Shown: piece by piece, positions 1-11,481 of the stretch | Position numbering within the stretch: the stretch's first letter is position 1 | Layout of the letters: each line of letters begins with the position of its first letter | Origin: Nymphalis io | Lineage: Eukaryota > Arthropoda > Insecta > Lepidoptera > Nymphalidae | Assembly (NCBI RefSeq): GCF_905147045.1 | Contig: NC_065892.1 | Span: 13,797,501-13,861,500 of the forward strand | DNA length: 64,000 nucleotides | Direction: 5' to 3' | Made by a program: the position numbers and the translations under genes | The notes under the pieces: model-generated | Database searches by the model: none | Told to the model about the DNA's origin: nothing | The model's input: only the letters and a program-made list of their open reading frames with translations

Positions 1-60
1 GGTGGCGCATTGGGCGCATTGGGCGCTTTACATAAGGGATGGTTAATATTTCTTACGCAA
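1..60 (+). repeat. Repeat D, fragment at window edge
   Basis: This matches the middle-to-late part of repeat D (GGTGGCGCATTGG, then GGTTAATATTTCTTAC, then AATGTC), as in full copies at 18832, 39888 and 50735. A GCGCATTGG motif is duplicated in tandem. The copy is cut by the window edge on the left and loses similarity after about base 58. Confidence 0.6.
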
Positions 61-226
61 TGTCCGCAAGCTAATAAGATTACAAATCAAATATATTTTG
101 ACAACCGTCTAAACTCCCCACCTCACCTCAACACTTCACTCTGCTTAAAACCTCTTTTCTACTTACCTTACAATATATTACAGAATGTTTTTTTTTTTTT
201 TTTTTATTTGCCCCGGGATGGCAAAT

Positions 227-263
227 GACTCTACTCCACCTGATGGTAAGTGGTAGTAGAGTC
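227..263 (-). other. 3' UTR stem-loop of LINE copy 1
   Basis: The arms GACTCTACT (227-235) and AGTAGAGTC (255-263) are perfect complements. Inside them CCAC (236-239) pairs with GTGG (250-253), with one bulged base at 254. The loop on the LINE sense strand is TTACCATCAG. The same structure is present at 10279-10315 and 40541-40577. LINE RTs of the stringent type recognise such 3' hairpins; that role here is inferred. Confidence 0.75.
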
Positions 264-3200
264 CAAACGCGACGACGGCCAGTACAGTCGGGAAGAATGT
301 TCTGTACTAGCCGTCCCGCCTTGCCGGCCCGCAAGATGCCTCTTCACGCCTCGTTTGAAGGAACCCGGATTGTAGGAGGAGGGGAACACGTGAGCTGGTA
401 AGGAATTCCATTCTTTGGTAGTGCGGCAAAGAAAGGAGTTGCCAAATTTCTTTGTGCGCGATGGAATTGATGTCACAGTTAGGCAGTGACATCGAGAACC
501 AGCTCGCGTGGACTTAAGAAGGAAGGGGGAAGCAGGAATTAGAAAGAATAATTCCTCAGAGCACTCGCCGTGATACAGACGATAGAAAGCGCTCAGTGCT
601 GCTATCTCGCGACGCAATTGTAAAGGTTCAAGGGTGTTTGTGACCGTTACGTCGCCAATAATGCGTACTGCACGTCGCTGCAACCGGTCCAAGGCCTCCA
701 TTAGGTACTTAGCGGAGCCATCCCAAAGGTGCGAGCAATATTCAACGCAAGACCGTGTTTTGTATAACAGGCACAGTTGTTGTGGCGTGAAAAAACGCCG
801 CACCTTGTTCAGAACTCCGAGTTTTCGTGAAGCTGTTTTTATAATAGCCTCGATGTAATCCCTTGGACTAAGGTGCAGCGAACGTCCATCCCCAGCATGG
901 CGATTTTGCTTTGTATCATCAGCGGTGTGCCACAGAGGGAGGGATGAGGGTAAAATGGTGACTTTTTCACTGTGAGAGCGCACACCTGTGTTTTCTTGGT
1001 ATTAAACTCAACAAGATTATCAGAACCCCATTTGGCGATGAGCTCTAATGTCCTATCGAGTTCAATGACAAGATTCTCCCGCCTCTCCTCAGTTTCCGCT
1101 CGCCCAGCCACTGCGCGTCCGTGGTATCCACCATGCACTGTACTATCATCTGCATAGCAATGTATGTTCCCAAGAGAGAGCATATCATTGATATGCAAAA
1201 GAAAGAGTGTGGGAGATAGCACAGATCCCTGGGGGACCCCAGCATTCACTACATAGAATTGTGAAGCGCAACCATCTACTAAAACACGAAGGCTACGCTT
1301 GTGTAGGAAGCTGGCAATCCAGGTGCATAGCTGAGCAGGCAGACCATATGCCGGTAGCTTGGAGAGAAGACTTCTGTGCCAGACCCTGTCGAAAGCCTTG
1401 GAGATATCGAGGCTGACAGCCAACGATTCTCCATGCTTGTCGATAACTTCACCCCAGAGGTGCGTTACGTACGCTAGAAGATCACCTGTGGACCGTTTTG
1501 GTCGAAACCCGTACTGACGATCATTAATTAGACAGTGATCTTCTAGGTAATGGATCAGTTGGTTGTTTAAAATCCGTTCCATCACCTTACAAAGTACTGA
1601 GGTGATAGCTATTGGCCGATAATTTGCCGGGTCAGACCGATCCCCTTTTTTGGGAACCGCTTGCACATTAGCTCTTCTCCAAGCCTCCGGCACACATCCC
1701 GAAGAGAGAGAAAGTTGGAACAGGCGCGTTAACACAGGAGACAGCTCCGCCGCGCACTTCTTCAGTACAATGGCTGGTATTCCATCGGGACCGCTAGCTT
1801 TCCGTATATCGAGTGATTGCAGCTCCGCACGCACATCACGTTGCCTGATTTTGATGTCAGGCATCGTGTGGCCACATGAAGGTATTGTTGGTGGCTGCGC
1901 ACTACAATCATCGATCACAGAGTTGTCGGCAAAGAGTTTAGCCAGGAGGTCGGCTTTCTCCTGCGGACTGTGAGCTAGCGATCCGTCCGGATTTCTGAGC
2001 GGTGGCAGCGAAGGTTGGCAGAAATTGTTTTGCACAGACTTGGTCAGACGCCAGAAGCTACGGGAGCCCCTAGGATGCGAAATAAGGTCATGACCAATTT
2101 GTACAATGCGCTGTGCATCCGCTCTCGTGTATGCCTTCCTACAGGACTTGGAATTTTTATTGTAGTTTGCTTTCAGTGAGTCAATGTTAGATGCCCCGCT
2201 AATGCAGCCGTTGATCCACGCGCGATATGCCGCCTGCTTAGATGACACAGCGTCGGCACATTCACGAGTGAACCAACGGTTACGCGTATCCCTATTGATG
2301 AGATCTGAGCAAGGAATGTAGTATTCCATTCCTAACATGATCTCATCAGCAACAGCAGCGGCACTAGCTGTCGGGTCACTGAAGCAACGTTCCTTCCAAG
2401 GGACTGACGCATAGTAATCGCGCATACCGTCCCAATCTGCCGACTTATAGTGCCAAACGCGACGTTTGCATACCGCTGATGGCGGCAGCTTGGCCTGTGG
2501 CACTTTGGTAGATATAAGGCCGTGATCCGAAGAACCAAGTGGAGCTTGAACCACAACCTGATATTCCACCGGGTGAGAAGTCAGCAGAAGATCCAGTAGA
2601 GAAGGCGCTTGCCCATCAATGTCTGGGATCCTGGTGGGCTGATCAACCAGTTGGGTCAAGTCGTGTGTGAGAGCAAAAGCATGAGCAGTTCTTCCAGCAT
2701 GGTCAGTTTTGAGGGATTTCAACCATGATTCATGGTGAGCATTAAAATCCCCAAAAACACCAATTCCGCGTTAGGAAACTGCTTTTGCTTTCTGCATCTG
2801 CCACCCAACTAAGATGGTCAAATAATCGGCTTGTCTCCAAGTCACCATTGTGGGATCTGTAGAGGCACACGTAGACTCGACTCTGACGAACCAGGTCCAC
2901 ACGTACCACCAACATGGAGAAGGAGGGGTCCTCCAAGCAGCGCAATCGGTGACAACAAACATCCGCCCTGACGAACAAGCATACTCCGGCTTTCGCTTTA
3001 AAAGATTCTTCAAGGATGTAGCCGGGATAGTTAAGGTAGCTGGTGTCGGCAGGGCGGAGTATTTGCGTCTCCGTGAGAAACAACATTGCTGGCCGTGCTG
3101 TCTCGAGATGGTAGTGGACAGCGTTGAGGTTAGCGTGGAGTCCTCGGATGTTAGAGAACTCGACCTCAAACAGCGTGGGTATGGTGGGGGTGTGCACCGC

Positions 3201-3413
3201 TGAACGACCGTTATTTCTTATTTGCGCTACCATTTGGAAAAATAAGGAAGAGACGTGAAGCGAGCGACCTATTGCCACTATAGGGATGGGCAAAGTATGG
3301 AGGCCTGTTTTCCCAAATGTTTGCCAAAAAGGAAAATATACTGATCCGCCGGACGGAAGGGCCCCCGAACCCCCCCGGAAGTGGCCCCCGGGACCCCACC
3401 TTCCGGTCACCAA
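231..3413 (-). pseudogene. LINE endonuclease-reverse transcriptase ORF, frameshifted
   Basis: The polyprotein would nick target DNA and reverse-transcribe its own RNA. The first frame (3413-2742) carries the endonuclease N-terminal half, including FSNIRGLHANLNAV and LTETQ. The second frame (open over 2722-839) carries the endonuclease end (SSDHG) and a complete RT core: KASGPDGIPA, NYRPIAITS, SLDISKAFDRVWH, GVPQGSVLSP and the catalytic CYADDS. A third frame (983-231) carries the C-terminal region ending LPAHVFPSSYNPGSFKRGV. The first break is at 2749-2752, where four G (minus strand) shift the frame inside the catalytic GDFNAH motif. The second is near 874, where one base is missing relative to the copy at 9656-9662. 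RT residues look intact but the element cannot make one protein. Confidence 0.88.
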
Positions 3414-5234
3414 CCGGCACGACGGTCCACCCCGAGATCATGCGTGGCCTGGTGGGGCAGCCTCGCGAGCTGGTTAGGCACGCTCGGGCCCCTGTACTAT
3501 GCCACGGGCGGCCAGCGGAACAGCCGTTTCTTCAGGTCTCCCTGTCCGGCAGGTCAATACAGTTTCCCCCGGCATTGGTTCAACAGCCGTCTCCACCGGA
3601 CCAACACCCATCGCGGCAATACTCTCTCGGGCACTGGCTGTACGCTGGCTGACCTCGAAACGCGGCTGCAAGCCACTTCACGAGTTTTTTACCATGCGTA
3701 CGGTGGTAACAAGCCAGGCGGATATTAGCATCCTACAACCAGATGAGCAGATGGTCGCTCAGATATCCCTTAGTCGCCTCTTACGACACCCATGGGAAAG
3801 AGAGGGGCAGTGAAATGTATTCTTTCTCCGTCACTGCACGGATAAAAATGTATGCTTACTACATCATTATAGTGCTGGCATTTTGTAACATGTATAATTA
3901 AGCTCGATAATACTCAAGACACTAACAAAAATGTTAATTATGAGCTTAGTTGAATAATACTATACTTGTAAGTGTGTTACAGTATAATTCTTAGTTCAGA
4001 GACTATTAATGTAAACGATTATATAATAATTTATATTAAATATAAAAAAAAAAACTAAATAAAAGCTTGAAAATTCTCAGTTCAACGAACAGAGAAGGAT
4101 TCAACGAGGCACGATGACCACACACGACAAGTACAGGAGTCACTGCAACATTCTTAATTTATAGCGTGGAGTTATTAAAAGTTTTCAGTTCAGTATATAA
4201 TATTACCAAATAAATGAGTGAAGAATATATAAGGCACTGTTTATGTGGTATGTAAGCAGATGATATAGCAGCTTAGATTTTTATCATACTATTAAGTCCA
4301 ATTAAAGTAATGGTAAATTTAAACGAAAAAAAATGAGCTATATAACAACCTTACGATTACAGTTAGTCAGTTAGGAAATCACGATATTTTGAATGTCTTG
4401 AGACAGCCTAGAGTCTCGAAACTTTGAGTCAATTCTAAATAGCCATTTTTGGTTAGTTGTATTAAGAACACATATAGACAAGAGATGATCTGTGACCCAA
4501 ACCCTACCTAGGACCATCGTGAGTCACAGGCTTGTATTATAAAAGCGAATAATTTAAAGAGATAGCAAAATATATTTTATTTATATATATTGTTTGTTAT
4601 TTACTAACTAAAATAAACAAGAAAAGTATTCAATGTAAAAACTTGAACGATTGAAAACTAGAACGGGGTAAATACGTTGTAAGGTGGATGTCATACTAAC
4701 TTATTTAAAGCGATATATATAGTATTAGCCATTTATTTAGCTAACCATATTGTTTTCTATCATTCGATATATAGAGTCGGAAAGTTTAATTCAAGGGAAA
4801 ATAATGAAATCAAAGTCAAAGTCCTTGGAGAAACTTTTGTTCAATATAACAATTGCTTATTGATTGTCAAAAATCCTTACCAAACCATTGGTTGTGAAAT
4901 AAATGCCTGAGACCTTAAAAATTCAGCGAAAGAAACTCAGAGGAGGTTTTTTAAATTGATTATAGGTGACCAAGCTACCTATATTAATATATATATATAT
5001 GTAGACTGTATAGTTGTAATTTGTTTTGAGGCATGAACTGAGCTCAATCATTTAATAATTGGGGATGAAAACAGTATATATAGTCCTTAAAAGCAAAGTG
5101 TGCAATAATGAGTTGAATAAGAAAAAAATTACAAAAATCTGTCTAGTCAAATTGATTGCTATCTCTCATATTAATTATTTACAGACATGCGTAACTTTTA
5201 TTTAATTCACTTAAATGTTGATTTGTGAAAAAGT

Positions 5235-5485
5235 AAGTACAGTAACAGGTTTGGAGCTTATACCGCCACGCTGCTCCAATGCGGGTTGGTAGAATACACA
5301 TGTGGCATAATTTCAATGAAATTAGACAATGCAGGTTTCCTCACGATGTTTTCCTTTATCGTCAAGCACGAGATGAATTAAAATCACAAATTAAGCACAT
5401 GACAATTCAGTGGTGCTTGCCCGGGTTTGAACCCACGATCGTCGGTTAAGGTTCACGCGTTCTAACCACAAGGCCATCTCAGCTT
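5235..5485 (-). repeat. SINE-B copy, internally deleted
   Basis: The tRNA-like head is at the right end (AGCTGAGATGGCC on the minus strand) with the B-box region GGTTCAAACCCGGGC. The body motifs CACGCTGCTCCAATGCGGG and CCTCACGATGTTTTCCTT match the fuller copies at 11890 and 53705. The CCCACTGCTGGGCTAAGGCC block next to the 3' end is missing. Confidence 0.8.
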
Positions 5486-6716
5486 AAAACTTAAACGGAA
5501 AAAGTAAACTGTTTTTAAATCTTATATTGTTGCTTTTACTCAGACGCCAGTGTAACGAGAAACCTTAGTCGTCGGGGTCACACGTGGTTAAGTGATGGAC
5601 ACGAATAACGTCTTCAACAAACGTCGTATTTTAAGAGGATTGGATTTATCGAGCTCTATTTAAAAGTATCCCTATACACGAAAGAGATTTATAAGAGTTC
5701 TAAATAACTATATAGATAATATAAAAATATGAATAAAGCTATTGCGTGAGAAACAATTTGTATCGTAAAATGTTAAAACACGTATGTTACGTTCGTTCGT
5801 TAGGTAGATACGCCATTTTAACACTTATGTCCATTTAATATTATACAAATTGTAGTCAAAATTTAGTAATTTCAATATCGACATGTACATACTATTTCTA
5901 CGAGTATTTTTTAAATTCAAATATAAGAAACATTATTGGTGTTCCAAATATAAAAACACAATTATAATTATGATAATATAATTCATTTATTGTTTAGGTA
6001 TTCTGTTAAATATATATTAAATACATTTTACTTATTTATGAAGGGCTAATATTATTTATCAAATAAAGTAAAAGTAAAGTAACAGTTCTTTCAGATTGGT
6101 GGAATACAAACGTGGCAATTTGCAACCGACAGATTAAGGTTTTATTACAATTAAATTAAATTGAATGAGTATTATTATTATTTTAAGAATGTTTTGTCTC
6201 CTTTTGTCAAGAAAACTGAAGGCTTTACCGATGAAAATAAACATTCAGATAATATGAGCGTAATAAATAGTTGAACTGTCACTAACATTATTCAGCCATT
6301 GTATTGTAAATAGTTTCATCAGCTTGCAGCGAATTAAACTGAATAGATGTTAAAATTATTGTTATCAATACAAAAGTATTACAATTAGATCTTATATTGT
6401 TTGGTTTATTTGATTGTAAATCTTTTTTGTGTGAACCTTGTGTATCTGTTTGTGTGTATTTGATGAGTCGTTTTACGTTGGGTTCAATGTACTCGTAGTT
6501 CCAAGTTCATTTGACATTGCTAAGTTTTTATTTGAGACGAATATTCAAGAAAATTTTTGATCTGTTTTTTTTTTTTTGGAAAATATATTTTATTGGCCGC
6601 TTCTCCTCCATAACTTAATAATGATTATTAATTCATTATGGTCTTTTATCACGTATATGATATGTTTTCTTTACTGCAGGCCCAAAGGACATCATAGTTC
6701 TCAAAGTTGGTTTTGT

Positions 6717-6815
6717 ATTGGCGATGTAAGAAATGGTTCATATTTCTTACATCACTAATGTGTATGGCCAGTGGTGTCCGCTTACCATTAGGTGGCCCGT
6801 TTGCCTTCCACCTAT
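6717..6815 (+). repeat. Repeat D, 3' fragment
   Basis: This is the 3' third of repeat D: GCGATGTAAGAAATGG, ATTTCTTACATC, CGCTTACCATTAGGTGGCCC and a terminal A run. The 5' two thirds are absent. Confidence 0.7.
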
Positions 6816-7294
6816 ATTAAAAAAAAAACGAATATATCGAGTAGTATTTTAAAGGACATCTAAGCTTTCTTCTTTTGCACTATCCTTACATACACACCTC
6901 GACTTACATACATAATGTATTTAAGCATAGTGGCCTAAGGAGAAAGCCGACGGTAATAGAGTGTTATGTTACAAGGCGCTGGAAAGATAATTAACATTTT
7001 GAGGTTATTTTCGAATACGACAGCGTGTCAGACCGAGATAAGCCCAGCTTTTCTCGTTGTCTTAGCGACGTAAGTATGAAGAGTCTAGACTTATTTGCAA
7101 ATAATTTTGATGTGTAAACATATTAGCGCTCGGTACACGGTAGGGGCTGAGAGTTTGAGCGTCAAATAACGTCAGTGTAAGATTTGTTATTGTAAGTGCG
7201 TTAATGTGTGCGTGAGATTGGTACATGAGCTCTACCGTGATGTTACCGTAACCTCTGTATACAGATAAACCAAATAAACGCCTCTCCTTTTGAG

Positions 7295-7480
7295 GACAAG
7301 TTTTGGAATTTATTTCACTACTCCAATGCGGATTGGTGGATACATTGTGGCAGATTTTTATACGATAATACAGGCTTACTTACGATATGAATTATAATTT
7401 AAGTGAAAACTAATTATTATATGCCCAGATTTTCACCCACATCCACGTGCTTTAACCGTTAAGCTATCGCGCTTACTAAC
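7295..7480 (-). repeat. SINE-B, degraded fragment
   Basis: It shares CCTCTCCTTTTGAGGA, the CTCCAATGCGGATTGGTGG block, an altered CTTACGATAT and a head-like TTAACCGTTAAGC with SINE-B, but is strongly diverged and shortened. Confidence 0.55.
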
Positions 7481-7919
7481 TCTAAAATAGTATAATTAAT
7501 ATGTCCATATCTAAGATAACATGAAACGTATTAAAAGATAACATTTATGGCATCGTTAAAATAATTTCACTTACAAATTCACATTAAGAAACGATGCTTT
7601 AAGCAATTAATTTCTTGAAAGATTCGTTCGCTATAATTGCTCTTAAAATGTAACAGCGATTATTTTAACTCAAGAATAATTAAAGTTTTTAGTCTTTTAA
7701 GAAATTATATTATATTTTTAAAGCTTAAACTAATAATTGATTTAAAACTTATTTAAAATTAAATAAGTAAAAAACATATTATGTCAAAAATACTGAGGTA
7801 AAATTCGAGCTAATATGGCTTATATTTGCCTAACTTTTGTTTGTAATTAATGGTGAATAAAAACATTGTGACAAAATAAACCTGTGTCGTTTAAATCAAT
7901 CTGTTATGGACCATTCGAA

Positions 7920-7975
7920 TAGAATAAACTCCAAACCTTTTTCTTAAGAGGAGGCCTTAGTCAGCATGATATTAA
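7920..7975 (+). repeat. SINE-B, 3' scrap
   Basis: The sequence AATAAACTCCAAACC, AGAGGAGGCCTTAGTC and a diverged GCATGATATTAAC correspond to the 3' end of SINE-B in + orientation. No tRNA-like head is present. Confidence 0.5.
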
Positions 7976-8382
7976 CGGTCAGCTTCACTTTTCACTGTTT
8001 ATACAAATATATCTCTCTACATTTTCGTTACTCTATATCTAGCAACGCAAAACTTTCACTTCGCAAATTCTCCACCGTGATTAACAGATACTTCAGATAG
8101 GAAATAATTTCAATTGACAAAATTGTTTCTTGAACTTACCTTTGAACCTCGCTTGACTTGGCTTTGTTGATATGGGTGTTTTCAACCGATGAAGCGAAGT
8201 GGGAAGCGTTACAAATTTGACGTTTTTATCAATTTTTTTTTTGGGTTGCAATGTTATTTTATAATTTCACGGTTTCAAAATATATCCTTAAAACTGTGAA
8301 TGATAATTTGGTGGTTCTTGCGCACCCACAATCTGTGAATAGGATTCACGTATTTTAACTAATAATAATAATAAAAAAAAAT

Positions 8383-10350
8383 CAAGTCCTGTAGGAAGGC
8401 ATACACGAGAGCAGATGCACAACGCATTGTACAGATTGGTCATGACCTTATTTCGCATCCTAGGGGCTCCCGTAGCTTCTGGCGTCTGACCAAGTCTGTG
8501 CAAAACAATTTCTGCCAACCTTCGCTGCCACCGCTCAGAAATCCGGACGGATCGCTAGCTCACAGTCCGCAGGAGAAAGCCGACCTCCTGGCTAAACTCT
8601 TTGCCGACAACTCTGTGATCGATGATTGTAGTGCGCAGCCACCAACAATACCTTCATGTGGCCACACGATGCCTGACATCAAAATCAGGCAACGTGATGT
8701 GCGTGCGGAGCTGCAATCACTCGATATACGGAAAGCTAGCGGTCCCGATGGAATACCAGCCATTGTACTGAAGAAGTGCGCGGCGGAGCTGTCTCCTGTG
8801 TTAACGCGCCTGTTCCAACTTTCTCTCTCTTCGGGATGTGTGCCGGAGGCTTGGAGAAGAGCTAATGTGCAAGCGGTTCCCAAAAAAGGGGATCGGTCTG
8901 ACCCGGCAAATTATCGGCCAATAGCTATCACCTCAGTACTTTGTAAGGTGATGGAACGGATTTTAAACAACCAACTGATCCATTACCTAGAAGATCACTG
9001 TCTAATTAATGATCGTCAGTACGGGTTTCGACCAAAACGGTCCACAGGTGATCTTCTAGCGTACGTAACGCACCTCTGGGGTGAAGTTATCGACAAGCAT
9101 GGAGAATCGTTGGCTGTCAGCCTCGATATCTCCAAGGCTTTCGACAGGGTCTGGCACAGAAGTCTTCTCTCCAAGCTACCGGCATATGGTCTGCCTGCTC
9201 AGCTATGCACCTGGATTGCCAGCTTCCTACACAAGCGTAGCCTTCGTGTTTTAGTAGATGGTTGCGCTTCACAATTCTATGTAGTGAATGCTGGGGTCCC
9301 CCAGGGATCTGTGCTATCTCCCACACTCTTTCTTTTGCATATCAATGATATGCTCTCTCTTGGGAACATACATTGCTATGCAGATGATAGTACAGTGCAT
9401 GGTGGATACCACGGACGCGCAGTGGCTGGGCGGGCGGAAACTGAGGAGAGGCGGGAGAATCTTGTCATTGAACTCGATAGGACATTAGAGCTCATCGCCA
9501 AATGGGGTTCTGATAATCTTGTTGAGCTTAATACCAAGAAAACACAGGTGTGCGCTCTCACAGTGAAAAAGTCACCATTTTACCCTCATCCCTCCTTCTG
9601 TGGCACACCGCTGATGATACAAAGCAAAATCGCCATGCTGGGGATGGACGTTCGCTGCGACCTTAGTCCAAGGGATTACATCGAGGCTATTATAAAAACA
9701 GCTTCACGAAAACTCGGAGTTCTGAACAAGGTGCGGCGTTTTTTCACGCCACAACAACTGTGCCTGTTATACAAAACACAGGTACGGCCTTGCGTTGAAT
9801 ATTGCTCGCACCTTTGGGATGGCTCCGCTAAGTACCTAATGGAGGCCTTGGACCGGTTGCAGCAACGTGCAGTACGCATTATTGGTGACGTAAAGGTCAC
9901 AAACACCCTTGAACCTTTACAATTGCGTCGCGAGATAGCAGCACTGAGCGCTTTCTATCGTCTGTATCACGGCGAGTGCTCTGAGGAATTATTCTCTCTA
10001 ATTCCTGCTTCCCCCTTCCTTCTTAAGTCCACGCGAGCTGGTTCTCGATGTCACCGCCTAACTGTGACATCAATTCCATCGACAACACAAAGAAATTTGG
10101 CAACTCCTTTCTTTGTCGCACTACCAAAAATGGAATTCCTTACCAGCTCACGTGTTCCCCTCCTCTTACAACCCGGGTTCCTTCAAACGTGGCGTGAAGA
10201 GGCATCTTGCGGGCCGGCAAGGCGGGGACGGCTAGTACAGAACATTCTTCCCGACTGTACTGACCGTCGTCGCATTTGGACTCTACTACCACTTACCATC
10301 AGGTGGAGTAGAGTCATTTGCCATCCCAGGGCATATAAAAAAAAAAAAAA
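8383..10350 (+). mobile_element. 5'-truncated Jockey/CR1-like LINE (copy 2)
   Basis: This is a second copy of the LINE at 188-3830, in the opposite orientation and nearly identical in sequence. It starts at CAAGTCCTGTAGGAAGGC, upstream of the RT, lacks the endonuclease, and ends in a poly-A run (about 10337-10350). A TAA repeat lies immediately before it (8360-8372) and after it (10351-10360), so insertion into a TAA tract with a low-complexity duplication is likely. The downstream tract belongs to SINE-A copy 1. Confidence 0.9.
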
Positions 10351-10603
10351 TAATAATAATGTCCAGACCGATTTCGGCCACGGCGGCCAATCTCAAGAGA
10401 GATTAGCAAACTACGCAGGAGATATTATAGTGCACAAGTGTGTGCGCATACACAGGTGCACTCTCTTTTCCTTAACTCTCATAATGCGATGGGACGGCAA
10501 TCCGACACGACCGGAAAGAGTTCAGGAGCAGGATCAACGGCTTTACGTGCTTTCCGAGGCACGGCAGTGTTCACACTTCCAACAGACTCCGGGCTGCTAC
10601 TGA
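8384..10603 (+). pseudogene. LINE reverse transcriptase, 5'-truncated, reads into a SINE
   Basis: The open frame runs from the truncation point through a complete RT core: KASGPDGIPA, NYRPIAITS, SLDISKAFDRVWH, GVPQGSVLSP, CYADDS and the downstream PRDYIEAI region. Near 10080 it leaves the ancestral frame (compare LINE copy 1, where TSIPSRTKKFGNS follows). It then runs out of frame through the 3' UTR and the A-rich tail into the antisense of SINE-A copy 1, stopping at 10603. The last roughly 170 residues are therefore an artefact. There is no endonuclease and no natural start. Confidence 0.85.
10279..10315 (+). other. 3' UTR stem-loop of LINE copy 2
   Basis: GACTCTACT (10279-10287) pairs with AGTAGAGTC (10307-10315), and CCAC (10289-10292) pairs with GTGG (10303-10306). 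The loop is TTACCATCAG. It is identical to the hairpin in copy 1. Confidence 0.75.
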
Positions 10604-10712
10604 GAATTTTCTGACAGAAAAACCCAATAACTTTCATTGGCTTGACCTGGGAATTGAACCCAGGACCTCCGGGTCTGCGGCCTCATATCAAGCCACTAGA
10701 CCAACGAGGCAG
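10351..10712 (-). repeat. SINE-A copy 1 (tRNA-derived SINE)
   Basis: On the minus strand it begins CTGCCTCGTTGGTCTAGTGG (A-box-like) and has GGTTCAATTCCCAGG (B-box-like), i.e. a tRNA-like pol III promoter. A body of about 270 bp follows, ending GGCCGAAATCGGTC and an ATT repeat tail. Four more copies or parts lie at 27446, 31938, 61040 and 62166. It is not a functional tRNA: no acceptor stem is formed and the head runs into the SINE body. Confidence 0.85.
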
Positions 10713-11375
10713 TTGGAACTACTGGGCCAGTTAAGCTCATCACTGTGTTTTCTGTGCCAGCAGATGATTTCCACAATAAAATTTTTTTGGGATAGTTCGT
10801 TTAGTAGAACCAATGCTGTTCGTTTTAATTTATGATTTTTAAACAGTATTTATCCGCCTTTACCACTTCCTGTAAAAGCCACTGCGACACCCCATGAATA
10901 GCATACGTCACTGCCTGCTGTAATATCTTCATTATCATCCCTTTCTCGTATTTATTTATTTAATATTATCTACTGTAGTATACTTGCGGAGAAAATTGCT
11001 GTCTTATTATGATACATTGCTTCTTACATAAAGTTAAGCTGACAGAAACATTGACAAAAATAATCTTTTAAATTTTCAGTTATCTAAAAAAATAAAACAA
11101 CAGCTTAAACTACGTGGTGCTAGTACTAATATTACGCTTATTATTGCCAAATTATTCCATAATAAATAGCATAGAAATGAAGTTCATTATATATTATTTT
11201 TCAAGCATTGGTATAAAACTTTCCAACAATAAAAGTTAAATAAAAAAGAAGAAAAATTTGTAATCGTGGCTCGAATTTCATCCCTGGACTTGAGAAAATG
11301 ATCCAAGTGAATTTATTAGTTTTATTGATATTTACCAGTAACAAATAAAAGCTAAAATATTTATTTTGCTTCCAG
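10713..11375. other. Non-coding, AT-rich
   Basis: Nothing recognisable on either strand apart from the splice acceptor of gene A at the right end (TTGCTTCCAG, ending 11375). Confidence 0.5.
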
Positions 11376-11481
11376 GTGTGGATTGAGAGCAGTATCGAGT
11401 TCTGTACAGAGAAGTGGCCAGACTCGATAAGAAAAGAACTGTTTGGTGCGTTCAGCTTCATACTTGTCTATGCGGTGCCTG
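11376..11481 (+). CDS. GPCR gene A exon: extracellular loop 2 and start of TM5
   Basis: The acceptor is TTGCTTCCAG and the donor G|GTTAGT. The exon encodes VWIESSIEFCTEKWPDS followed by a hydrophobic FGAFSFILVYAVPG. The Cys is the likely partner of the conserved TM3 Cys in a disulfide, as is usual for class-A receptors. It ends in phase 1. Confidence 0.82.

Larger units (their letters stand above)
188..3830 (-). mobile_element. Near full-length Jockey/CR1-like LINE (copy 1)
   Basis: This non-LTR retrotransposon lies on the minus strand. Its poly-A tail reads as the T run at 188-205. Upstream come a 3' stem-loop (227-263), a C-terminal region, a reverse transcriptase, an AP-type endonuclease and about 400 bp of GC-rich 5' sequence ending near 3830. 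It is the longest of three copies here; the others are 8383-10350 (+) and 40508-41381 (-). No separate ORF1 was seen. Clade assignment (Jockey superfamily, CR1/Daphne-like) rests on the protein motifs and is tentative. No convincing TSD was found, so the right boundary is approximate. Confidence 0.9.
3831..8382. other. AT-rich non-coding stretch with SINE and repeat-D scraps
   Basis: No credible gene or exon was seen on either strand. If gene A starts left of the window this would be intron. Recognisable pieces are a SINE-B copy (5235-5485), a repeat-D 3' piece (6717-6815) and SINE-B scraps (7295-7480 and 7920-7975). The rest is AT-rich, with short simple repeats such as the TA run near 4985. 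Confidence 0.6.

Noticed and set aside
6576..6758. 60-aa hydrophobic ORF as a possible GPCR exon of gene A
   Set aside because: No suitable splice sites, no class-A motif, and its end lies in a repeat-D fragment.
8498..10603. A single 701-aa host protein
   Set aside because: Only the first part is LINE RT; the rest is out-of-frame LINE, UTR and antisense SINE.
10690..10712. tRNA genes at the SINE heads (also 27813, 32218, 44536, 62166)
   Set aside because: A- and B-box-like sequences are present but no acceptor stem closes, and each head runs into a shared SINE body.
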